The notes under the pieces: model-generated
Told to the model about the DNA's origin: nothing
Databases searched by the model: none
The model's input: only the letters and a program-made list of their open reading frames with translations
Program-made: the position numbers and the translations under genes
Part shown: one piece after another, positions 1 through 5,570 of the stretch
Position numbering within the stretch: the first letter of the stretch is position 1
Layout of the letters: the number at the start of each line of letters is the position of its first letter
NCBI GenBank assembly: GCA_964523945.1
Contig: CAZGBU010000050.1
Span: forward strand, 1 to 13,824
Length of the DNA stretch: 13,824 nt
Direction of reading: 5' to 3'
Source: CAKTOF01 sp964523945
GTDB lineage: Bacteria; Bacillota; Clostridia; Oscillospirales; Oscillospiraceae

Positions 1-586
1 CTGTGTCAAAGATCACATCGTACACCGTGTCCGGATAGCGGTTGCTGGCCACGCGGTTGAGCACGACGTTGCCGACGCCGATCTGCCCATCGAGCGGTTC
101 GCCGCGGCTCTCGGCCGAGATAATCCGGCTGAGCCACTCGAGCGTTTCGGCGTCGTAATATGTATCGCCATGCTCAATTGTGCCGGAGCCGGATCGCACC
201 ACAACCGACTGCGATGCCCTGTCCCAGTAGACGCTCGCCCCGGTGGCCTGCCCAAGCACGCGCACCGGAACCAGTGTCCGGCCGGCGGAGAAGCGGACGC
301 CGCCGGGAATGTACAGGTACCTGCCGTTTGCCTCGAGGTACTGCGTGCCGGGCTTCGCAGTGATCGACAGTGCAGTGCTCTCGGCACGCGCTGCACCATT
401 CTCCCACCAGACGCGCATTCCGAGCGCCTCACAGAATTCACGCAGCGAGATGTACGTCGTACCGTTTTCCAGGTCGCCGGCGCTCGCGAGTGCGCTGCCG
501 TCAAGCAGAACGGGCACGGGCCGTGCTGCTGCCGGCACGGTAAAGAGTGTTGCCGTCAGCAGCAGGAGAAAAATCAGTCGTTTCAT
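1..586 (-). CDS. Cell-wall hydrolase (SleB/Hydrolase_2 type) with CuAO_N-like domain, partial
   Basis: Secreted peptidoglycan hydrolase; 195 residues are visible and the C-terminus lies beyond the left edge. Residues 1-21 form a signal peptide (MKRL, then a Leu-rich core and an AAA cleavage zone). Residues about 25-130 look like a copper amine oxidase N-terminal-like domain (CuAO_N1), with the typical pattern of 'YISLREFCEALG', 'RTLVPVRVLGQATG' and 'VYWD'. From about residue 148 a Hydrolase_2 (SleB/CwlJ-like) domain begins, with 'IISAESRGEPLDGQIGVGNV' and 'LNRV'; Glu159 is the expected catalytic glutamate. The ATG at 586 follows AAGGGGG with 8 bases of spacing. CuAO_N domains in Firmicutes are common wall-associated modules and need not bind copper. 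Family members act in spore cortex lysis or in vegetative wall turnover; which applies here cannot be told. No downstream partner is visible. Confidence 0.9.
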   Translation of the reverse strand, partial: MKRLIFLLLLTATLFTVPAAARPVPVLLDGSALASAGDLENGTTYISLREFCEALGMRVWWENGAARAESTALSITAKPGTQYLEANGRYLYIPGGVRFSAGRTLVPVRVLGQATGASVYWDRASQSVVVRSGSGTIEHGDTYYDAETLEWLSRIISAESRGEPLDGQIGVGNVVLNRVASNRYPDTVYDVIFDT

Positions 587-606
587 GTCAAAACCCCCTT
601 GCGGCC

Positions 607-635
607 ATTCTAGCGGCAGAGCGGGGCTGCAACAA
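607..635 (-). promoter_or_regulatory. Probable promoter of the cell-wall hydrolase gene
   Basis: On the minus strand, TTGTTG (630-635) and TAGAAT (607-612) are separated by 17 bases, ending 21 bases before the ATG at 586. The -10 is good and the -35 matches only in its TTG half, so this is a moderate sigma-A candidate. Confidence 0.45.
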
Positions 636-699
636 GGCGTAAATGCTGGAAGCGCCGCACCGCGGCAGGGAAGCTGCAGCAAAAGCGGCATGGTCAGGG

Positions 700-729
700 A
701 AAAAACGCGCCGCCCGGCCGGGCGGCGCG
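700..729 (-). terminator. Intrinsic terminator of the beta-helix gene
   Basis: Positions 706-729 form a perfect 24-base GC palindrome, and on the minus strand it is followed by six U residues (A700-705). It lies 22 bases past the stop codon of the beta-helix gene and insulates the hydrolase gene downstream. Confidence 0.9.
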
Positions 730-751
730 CATTGCAGCAAGTTCTGGAATC

Positions 752-2125
752 TCAGGCGATGACCAGCGTGCCGCCGGAGGGGAGGGCGGTGGTGCCGCTG
801 GCGAGTGCGCAGCCTTCACCGGACACGGCGTGGATCGTGACGCCCTCAGCCGCGTCGATGGCGGCGGGGTCAACAACAGCGCCGACCAGCGTGACAGCCG
901 AGTCACGCGTGGCGAGCCATTTGCTCTTGCCGTAGAGCGCAAGCGCCGGATTGCCGGTGACGGCGCCGGTGAGCTTCGTGTCGACCAGCGACAGGCACAT
1001 TTTCCGCTCTGTGTCGTCATGGACCAGATCGCCGACCAGCTTCATGGCCTCGAAAGTGGCCTGTACGCCGTAGACCTCGGGACCGCGTGAGCCGCGCTCA
1101 TAGTAAATCTGATCGTCTGTGACCATCGAGCGGAGGATCGCGCCCTGCTCACTGGTGAGCTTGGAATTCTTGACATAGATGTCTACATTGGTTGTCTTGG
1201 CGAGAAAGACCTCTTTTTTCGACTTGATTGTGCAGCCATCCAGTTCAATAATGCCAACGTCGATATACTCCGGCAGGCCACCGTGCAGCATAAAGCCAAC
1301 ATCGCCGCAGTCGGCTGTGCACTCGTGCAGCGTAATCGACGAGTTGCCATCCTGAATGGCCAGCATGTTGCCGGATTTGAATTTGCAGCGGTTGAACACG
1401 TTATGGCAGCCGTTGTCGGCGTAGGTGCCGTAACCGTTTTCCGCGACGGTGACGCGCGTGTCGTTGACCTCAAGGTACAGGCATCCGCCGGAGGCGTCAG
1501 TCGAGAACGCGCCCCAGGCTGTGGCATAGACGTCGCAGTTATAGAAAAATGAGCGCGAGCCGTCCATCGACAGATGCGTGCGTGCGTTGCCACCGAGACC
1601 GAGCGGATACGGCGGCTCCATCATGCCCGGGCCGATGACAGGCTTGTAGTCGGGCGGCAGTTCGCCGCCGTAGGCGGCCAGCTTGGAATTATAAACCCGC
1701 AGCGTGCTGCCAGAGGTGCAGATGGTCGCGCAGCGGCCGCCGCCACGCGTAATGATTTCAGAGTCGCGGATCGTCATCGTGCCGGTGTTGGTCGAAAGCG
1801 CGCCGGCGCCGCGGCTGGTAAAGTCCGAGCAGCCGTAGCCGCCAAGCTGGATTTTGGCATTTTCAACGGTGTAATCATTCCAGCCGCTGTAGACGACGAT
1901 ACCGTTGATACGGTTGACATCGGATTTAATGACGACGTCTTTTGCGCCGGTGTCGGAGACCTCGCCCTTGACGATGCTGGGGTAGGATTTACCGGACATC
2001 CATTTATCCTCTTCGATCCAAACGGCGGCTTCGGCGACCTCGGAGGTTGCAAACGATGGCTCGCAGTTGGCGCTGATGGGATTGCGGCCCTTAATGGCGC
2101 CGTTTTTTTCGTTCATGTTGGGCAT
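752..2125 (-). CDS. Right-handed beta-helix repeat protein, function unknown
   Basis: About 457 residues. The protein is rich in short repeated beta-strand units with Asn, Gly and Asp turns, such as 'TMTIRDSEIITRGGG', 'TLRVYNSKLAAYGG' and 'DIYVKNSKLTSEQG'. This is the usual look of a right-handed parallel beta-helix (pectate-lyase-like fold). No catalytic motif of a known polysaccharide lyase is recognised. No signal peptide, membrane segment or sortase motif is visible, and there are about 13 cysteines, which is unusual for an exported protein. Start choice: the frame opens at GTG 2137, but the AAAGGA Shine-Dalgarno ends 2 bases before that codon. The ATG at 2125 is preferred although its spacing (13) is long; ATG 2116 is also possible. 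The gene is a single transcription unit with its own promoter and terminator. It could be a carbohydrate-active or adhesin-like protein; the role is not inferable. Confidence 0.75.
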   Translation of the reverse strand: MPNMNEKNGAIKGRNPISANCEPSFATSEVAEAAVWIEEDKWMSGKSYPSIVKGEVSDTGAKDVVIKSDVNRINGIVVYSGWNDYTVENAKIQLGGYGCSDFTSRGAGALSTNTGTMTIRDSEIITRGGGRCATICTSGSTLRVYNSKLAAYGGELPPDYKPVIGPGMMEPPYPLGLGGNARTHLSMDGSRSFFYNCDVYATAWGAFSTDASGGCLYLEVNDTRVTVAENGYGTYADNGCHNVFNRCKFKSGNMLAIQDGNSSITLHECTADCGDVGFMLHGGLPEYIDVGIIELDGCTIKSKKEVFLAKTTNVDIYVKNSKLTSEQGAILRSMVTDDQIYYERGSRGPEVYGVQATFEAMKLVGDLVHDDTERKMCLSLVDTKLTGAVTGNPALALYGKSKWLATRDSAVTLVGAVVDPAAIDAAEGVTIHAVSGEGCALASGTTALPSGGTLVIA

Positions 2126-2166
2126 GAAATGCTGCACGTCCTTTCGTGTGATTTGGAGATGCTTTC

Positions 2167-2195
2167 ATCATACCGGAACATTTGAAAAATGTAAA
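2167..2195 (-). promoter_or_regulatory. Sigma-A promoter of the beta-helix gene
   Basis: On the minus strand, TTTACA (2190-2195), a 17-base spacer and TATGAT (2167-2172) lie about 42 bases before the start at 2125. Both hexamers are within one mismatch of consensus. The surrounding AT-rich patch stands out against the GC-rich genes. Confidence 0.8.
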
Positions 2196-2219
2196 GAAAT
2201 ATTTCGTATGCGAAGCGCG

Positions 2220-2843
2220 TCAAAGCGCAAGCAGTGCTGCCGGATCCGGCATGATGCAGCGCGTGTCGACCGGCGTGCCGGAGCAGACGGCGGCCTGGTA
2301 GCCGGGCGCGATGGCGGGTTCGGCAATCGCGTATCCGCCGATGCAGAGCATGCCGCCGCGCACCAGTACGGCATCCGCGCGCGACAGGCCGCGGCCGGTG
2401 AGCTTGCCGTAGCTCTCTCGCGCGCACCAGATGCGGACCGCGGTTTCCGCATCGTGGCAGAAAGCGCGCTCTGCCTCGGTGAAAAAGTGTGTGAGAAGGG
2501 CATTGGATATCGGGCGGATTTTCTGCACGTCTGCGCCGACCGGGGCGGGGCCGGCCGCACACAGCGCGATTTCCGACGAGTGCGACAGCGAGAAGAAAAA
2601 GCCGGGATGTGCCGGGAGATAGGGCCGGCCGCCAGCCTCCCGCGCCTCATCGCCCGGATCGGCGTCCAGCAGCGCGCGGCAGGCATAGCGCAGCAGCAGT
2701 CCCGCAAGCGCGCTGCGCAGCCGATCCGCCGCCGGCAGGCCGGCGCAGTGTGCGCGCCGTGCCGGCGCGAGCAGCGGCGCAGCGGCTTCCCAGGAAATCG
2801 AGTCACAGCGCGCGCAGTAAAGATGGATCCGATCCTCCGCCAT
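2220..2843 (-). CDS. 4'-phosphopantetheinyl transferase, Sfp type
   Basis: Transfers the 4'-phosphopantetheine arm of coenzyme A to a conserved serine of carrier-protein domains (ACP or PCP) in the cytoplasm. At 207 residues it has normal Sfp-family length. Visible motifs are 'FSLSHSS' (about residues 84-90), 'PVGADVQKIRP' (101-111, the GVDIE motif with Asp105) and 'WCARESYGK' (139-147, the W-x-x-KE-x-x-K motif with Glu143 and Lys147). The second acidic metal ligand of Sfp (Glu109 in B. subtilis Sfp) is Gln107 here. The ATG at 2843 is preceded by AGGAGGG with 6-7 bases of spacing. No polyketide, peptide synthetase or carrier protein gene lies in the window, so the target is unknown; it may serve fatty-acid ACP or a remote cluster. 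No clear terminator separates it from the beta-helix promoter downstream. Confidence 0.88.
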   Translation of the reverse strand: MAEDRIHLYCARCDSISWEAAAPLLAPARRAHCAGLPAADRLRSALAGLLLRYACRALLDADPGDEAREAGGRPYLPAHPGFFFSLSHSSEIALCAAGPAPVGADVQKIRPISNALLTHFFTEAERAFCHDAETAVRIWCARESYGKLTGRGLSRADAVLVRGGMLCIGGYAIAEPAIAPGYQAAVCSGTPVDTRCIMPDPAALLAL

Positions 2844-2875
2844 GGCGGACCCTCCTGTCGGTTTTGGCTGCCATT

Positions 2876-2904
2876 ACTCTAGCAAATCACAGCGCGGCTG
2901 GCAA
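2876..2904 (-). promoter_or_regulatory. Promoter of the phosphopantetheinyl transferase gene
   Basis: On the minus strand, TTGCCA (2899-2904), a 17-base spacer and TAGAGT (2876-2881) lie just after the terminator of the upstream gene and 32 bases before the ATG at 2843. Confidence 0.65.
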
Positions 2905-2925
2905 GCGCATTGCGGCGAATCACAG

Positions 2926-2951
2926 AAAAAGCGCCCCGCTGCAGGCGCTTT
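2926..2951 (-). terminator. Intrinsic terminator of the small membrane-protein gene
   Basis: The stem AAGCGCC/GGCGCTT (2944-2950 with 2929-2935) has an 8-base loop and is followed on the minus strand by a U-run (A2926-2930). It begins just past the stop codon at 2955. Confidence 0.75.
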
Positions 2952-2954
2952 GTG

Positions 2955-3422
2955 TCAGACAAACTCACCGTGTTCGACCAGATATGCCTCAAATTCGTCG
3001 AAAGACAACGTACCGCCTGTTTTTTGGTAAAGACGGTATTGGCTGCCTGTTTCCACGCAGAGATAGTCGCTCCAATAGGCAACGGATGCTGCGAGTGTGC
3101 CGTCCGCACGGTAAAAGCGGATGGCCACCGGGCCGCCGCTGCTGTCACCCAGGCGCAGCGTCCGCACAGAGCGGTATTCGCCGCGCAGCATTTCAGTGAG
3201 ATCATCCAGCGCCGCTGCATGCGCCGGATTCGAAAGCCGGCGCGGCATCCCGCCGTAGTAGCAATCGACATATCCGATCGTGCCCGGTTCCAGGTCGACG
3301 CGGAGCGTCCGCTGCCGGAACAGCAGCAGATAAAGCGCGGCGAGTGCCGCGAGCACGGCCAGCGAAATCGCCAGGGTCCGCCGCGCCGTATGGCTGCCAT
3401 GGCCCGTGTGGTGCGCCGTCAT
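2955..3422 (-). CDS. Small membrane-anchored protein, function unknown
   Basis: 155 residues. A short His-rich N-terminus is followed by one hydrophobic segment at about residues 16-35 and then a soluble domain of about 120 residues, presumably outside the cell. Visible stretches are 'GTIGYVDCYYGG', 'LTEMLRGEYRSV', 'AIRFYRADGTLAASVAYWSD' and 'GSQYRLYQKTGGTLSFDEFE'. These resemble the general pattern of short beta-rich Firmicute lipid-free anchored proteins, but no named family is recognised. The ATG at 3422 is chosen because AAGGAGG precedes it by 8 bases; the frame could extend 14 codons further to 3464 but has no ribosome site there. The gene is divergent from the first ECF sigma gene, with 229 bases between the starts, and has its own terminator. 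Confidence 0.7.
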   Translation of the reverse strand: MTAHHTGHGSHTARRTLAISLAVLAALAALYLLLFRQRTLRVDLEPGTIGYVDCYYGGMPRRLSNPAHAAALDDLTEMLRGEYRSVRTLRLGDSSGGPVAIRFYRADGTLAASVAYWSDYLCVETGSQYRLYQKTGGTLSFDEFEAYLVEHGEFV

Positions 3423-3466
3423 AAAAGCCGCCTCCTTGCTGCCAATGTATCTGTGTTGATACAATC

Positions 3467-3495
3467 AGTATAACAGACGAAACAGCCGGCAGCGA
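3467..3495 (-). promoter_or_regulatory. Candidate promoter of the small membrane-protein gene
   Basis: The -10 TATACT (3467-3472 on the minus strand) is good. The -35 at 17 bases (TCGCTG, 3490-3495) is poor. An inverted repeat TGTATC-6-GATACA at 3446-3463 lies at and just after the expected transcript start. Confidence 0.35.
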
Positions 3496-3606
3496 CTGGC
3501 AGATACGACAAAACGGTCCCGCGTTTTCTGGCTGTTCTGCTGCGGTGCATCTGTGCCGGACGGAAGGAATTTTTTTGCGTTCGTGCGTCCTGCGGCGGTT
3601 TTTCGG

Positions 3607-3632
3607 TGTTATGATAAGTGAACGGCCGTTCA
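3607..3632 (+). promoter_or_regulatory. Extended -10 promoter and 14-bp palindromic operator before ECF sigma 1
   Basis: TGT-TATGAT (3607-3615) is an extended -10 with no good -35. A perfect palindrome TGAACGGCCGTTCA (3619-3632) covers the expected transcript start, where a bound repressor would block transcription. The palindrome is seen directly; operator function is inferred. Confidence 0.45.
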
Positions 3633-3651
3633 GCAGGGGAGTGATGACACA

Positions 3652-4257
3652 ATGGATGAAAAAAAGGCGCTGCGCGCACTCCGTCGCGGCGATCCGGACG
3701 CGCTTGGCTGGCTGATCGAGCATTATACGCCCTATGTCACCGCGATTGTCGGCCGGATCATCGGGACCGTGATGACGACGGCAGACGTGGAGGAAACGGC
3801 GTCCGATGTGTTTGTCGCGCTCTGGGAGAATGCCGCAGCGGTGCAGCCGGATTCGATTCGTGCCTGGCTGGGCGCCGTGGCGCGCAACAAATCGCGCAAC
3901 AAGCTGCGCGAGCGGCGGCAGGAATCCCCGCTGGAAGACGATATCATCACGCTTGCGCGCGATCCGCTCTGTGACGACGCCGAGCGGCGCGAACTCTACC
4001 GTGCAGTTCGGACGGCGGTGCTGGGTATGCAGCAGCCGGACCGGGAGATCTTCCTGCGGCATTATTATTCCTACCAGCCCGTTGCGGATATTGCCGCGCA
4101 GATGCAGATGAACGAATCTACGGTCAAATCGCGGCTTCGGCGCGGCAGAGAAAAACTGAAACAGACTTTAATTCAGGGAGGTTTTGCGGATGAAAATCAG
4201 AATCAGCGACTTGATGGGCATTGTGTGCGGCGACTCGGATGCGATTGCGCCGAATGA
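3652..4257 (+). CDS. ECF-type RNA polymerase sigma factor (sigma-70 family)
   Basis: 201 residues. Sigma region 2 spans about residues 8-85 ('ALRALRRGDPDALGWLIEHY', 'DVEETASDVFVALWENAAA', 'IRAWLGAVARNKSRNKLRER'). Region 4 spans about 118-172, with the helix-turn-helix 'PVADIAAQMQMNESTVKSRL' and 'RRGREKLKQTL'. It directs core polymerase to promoters released by the membrane anti-sigma gene that follows. The ATG at 3652 has AGGGGAG about 10 bases upstream. The last 25 or so residues run past the usual end of region 4 and are encoded within the start of the next gene. This looks like a stop codon shifted downstream, giving a 68-base overlap. Sigma and anti-sigma are translationally coupled by position. 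Confidence 0.9.
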   Translation: MDEKKALRALRRGDPDALGWLIEHYTPYVTAIVGRIIGTVMTTADVEETASDVFVALWENAAAVQPDSIRAWLGAVARNKSRNKLRERRQESPLEDDIITLARDPLCDDAERRELYRAVRTAVLGMQQPDREIFLRHYYSYQPVADIAAQMQMNESTVKSRLRRGREKLKQTLIQGGFADENQNQRLDGHCVRRLGCDCAE

Positions 4258-5086
4258 AGCGGCATCCGCGGCTTCCGTGGAGCGAATCAAGGAGGCTACC
4301 ATGAAAAAGATCAATCTGACCCGAACGCCGGAACAGACCAACCATCCGGCCAGGCGCCGCCGGGGTATGACTGCGGCGATCCTTGCCGCTGTCATTGTTG
4401 TGCTGTCGACTGTGGCGCTGGCTGCTGTGCATCATCTGAATCTGCATCGGGTTACAGAAGACGAGACGGTCCGCTACATGACCGAGGAGGGGCAGGAACT
4501 GACTTATGACACGGCCGGGACCATTGTAACCGCGCAGGCAGCGGCGGACAGCCGCGACGTGTGCTTCCAGGCGCTGTACCTGCCAGTGGATTCCGATGCG
4601 GACGGCCTGTATTGGGGAAACTATGCCGCACATTTGAGCAGCAGCGCCGCCGAGAGCGGCAGAAGCGAAGAGGAGCTGCTGCTTGCATCCGGTATGACGG
4701 CGGACGAGGCGGCGAACTGGTATACGACTGTGTGGTATGATGGGACGGACGGCTTTTTCCGGATTGACTGCTACAGCGGCGCGCAGCTGACCGGCACCGA
4801 CCTGATTCTCGACGGTGCATCGGAGACGGTGAAAGAGTCGGCCATCGGCTCGTTTGAGGCGACCTATGTGACGGTCGATACGAGCGGAACGGCGAACAAT
4901 GTCGGCACAAAACAGCATATTTTCCTCTGTGACAGCAGCGTGAACTGCCTGATTGATGTGTTCGGTACCATCGGGTTTGACGAGCTGGAGCAGATCGCAG
5001 AGGGGCTGGTTCTGCGCGAGACCGGGCTCGAAGCGGTCGACACATTTGGAAACAATTTTTCGGTCATCGGCGGTGGCGTCGGCTGA
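4190..5086 (+). CDS. Single-pass membrane anti-sigma factor-like protein
   Basis: 298 residues. The cytoplasmic N-terminus (1-60) contains the short 'VERIKEATMKKI' helix often found in clostridial membrane proteins paired with ECF sigma genes. It is followed by RRRR and a transmembrane segment at about 61-80. The extracytoplasmic domain of about 215 residues contains 'YRYMTEEGQELTY'-like and 'FDELEQIAEGL' stretches, the latter resembling the ends of DUF4367-type ectodomains. Predicted role: hold the preceding sigma factor at the membrane and release it on an external signal. The ATG at 4190 has AGGGAGG with 8 bases of spacing; a TTG at 4184 is in frame but too close. A second good ribosome site (AAGGAGG) precedes the in-frame ATG at 4301 (Met38), so a shorter product is possible. 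The anti-sigma role is inferred from gene order and topology. Confidence 0.75.
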   Translation: MKIRISDLMGIVCGDSDAIAPNEAASAASVERIKEATMKKINLTRTPEQTNHPARRRRGMTAAILAAVIVVLSTVALAAVHHLNLHRVTEDETVRYMTEEGQELTYDTAGTIVTAQAAADSRDVCFQALYLPVDSDADGLYWGNYAAHLSSSAAESGRSEEELLLASGMTADEAANWYTTVWYDGTDGFFRIDCYSGAQLTGTDLILDGASETVKESAIGSFEATYVTVDTSGTANNVGTKQHIFLCDSSVNCLIDVFGTIGFDELEQIAEGLVLRETGLEAVDTFGNNFSVIGGGVG

Positions 5087-5097
5087 AAGAGAACAAC

Positions 5098-5128
5098 AGC
5101 GGAGCAGCGTGGCTGCTCCGCTTACTTT
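5098..5128. terminator. Shared hairpin terminator between convergent genes
   Basis: An 11-bp stem AGCGGAGCAGC/GCTGCTCCGCT (5098-5108 with 5112-5122) has a 3-base loop. It is followed on the plus strand by a T-rich tract (5122-5129) and on the minus strand by a weaker U-rich stretch. It serves the anti-sigma gene, and its right arm reaches the stop codon of the HTH gene. Confidence 0.75.
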
Positions 5129-5328
5129 TCCCCTTCGCGGAATTCGAGAATATCCTCTACCCGGCAGTGCAGAATGCGGCAGAAATCGTCGATTTTCTGG
5201 GTGCTGATACCAAGCCCCTTGCGCATCCGGTCAAGTGTGGCCGAACTGATACCATGGCGGTGGATCAGCGTATACGTGCTCTCGCCGCTTGCTTTGAGCG
5301 TCCTCCAGAAAGGTTCATATGAGATCAT
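5122..5328 (-). CDS. Short HTH transcriptional regulator (XRE/HTH_26 type)
   Basis: 68 residues, essentially one Cro/C1-type helix-turn-helix domain: 'YTLIHRHGISSATLDRMRKG' for helices 2-3, then 'ISTQKIDDFCRILHCRVEDI', which is diagnostic of the HTH_26 subfamily. It has no ligand or signalling domain. The ATG at 5328 is chosen because AGGTGA precedes it by 5-6 bases and family members start at this point ('MISYEPFWRTLK'). The longer open frame to 5442 would run through its own promoter. The gene is divergent from the ABC exporter operon and shares an overlapping control region with it, so it may regulate itself and that operon. This is inference from position. Confidence 0.85.
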   Translation of the reverse strand: MISYEPFWRTLKASGESTYTLIHRHGISSATLDRMRKGLGISTQKIDDFCRILHCRVEDILEFREGEK

Positions 5329-5352
5329 ACCGTTCACCTGATTCCTGTGTTC

Positions 5353-5381
5353 AGCATAGGGTGCGCGGTTTTGGTTGACAA
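5353..5381 (-). promoter_or_regulatory. Promoter of the HTH regulator gene
   Basis: On the minus strand, TTGTCA (5376-5381), a 17-base spacer and TATGCT (5353-5358) lie 24 bases before the start. Its -35 overlaps the -35 of the rightward promoter at 5375-5380, so the two polymerases cannot bind together. Confidence 0.7.
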
Positions 5382-5403
5382 TAGTCATAATAATGACTAT
5401 AAT
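5375..5403 (+). promoter_or_regulatory. Perfect-consensus sigma-A promoter with internal palindromic operator
   Basis: TTGACA (5375-5380), a 17-base spacer and TATAAT (5398-5403) match consensus at all twelve positions. The spacer holds an inverted repeat, ATAGTCAT (5381-5388) and ATGACTAT (5393-5400) separated by AATA, which runs into the -10. A promoter this strong with a symmetric site inside it is typical of tightly repressed genes. The adjacent HTH regulator is the obvious candidate repressor (inferred). Confidence 0.85.
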
Positions 5404-5488
5404 CGGACTGGACGCAGAACATGCCCACGGAAACCTTTCCAAATCGTAAGGCGAAGATTAAGTTTTCGGCAAGAAAGCGCGCCGGCGA

Positions 5489-5517
5489 TTGACAGCGTGC
5501 ATCGCGTCTGATATGCT
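5489..5517 (+). promoter_or_regulatory. Proximal promoter of the ABC exporter operon
   Basis: TTGACA (5489-5494), a 17-base spacer and TATGCT (5512-5517) lie about 54 bases before the ATPase start. With the distal promoter at 5375 the operon has two tandem promoters. Confidence 0.7.
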
Positions 5518-5570
5518 CAGGTCGGCAGGTCTCGGGGTCGGCCGTACGCAGAGGAAAAGGGGGAATTGCA

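Noticed and set aside
243..935. 230-codon plus-strand frame over the hydrolase and beta-helix genes
   Set aside because: It crosses the intrinsic terminator palindrome and the hydrolase promoter and ribosome site, and it has no domain; it is a shadow.
2126..2137. GTG start of the beta-helix gene at 2137
   Set aside because: The only ribosome site ends 2 bases before this codon, too close for initiation; ATG 2125 is preferred.
1574..2185. 203-codon plus-strand frame over the beta-helix gene
   Set aside because: Ala/Gly/Val-rich shadow with no ribosome site, running into the promoter of the real gene.
3510..3527. AAAACG...CGTTTT inverted repeat in the divergent spacer
   Set aside because: Short arms, no adjacent promoter element and no terminator tract; likely chance.
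3202..4062. 286-codon minus-strand frame over the sigma gene and the divergent spacer
   Set aside because: It is antisense to a clear sigma factor and includes both promoter regions, so it cannot be a gene alongside them.
5329..5442. Upstream extension of the HTH regulator to 5442
   Set aside because: It would translate the regulator's own promoter and the palindrome. A good ribosome site and the family start lie at 5328.
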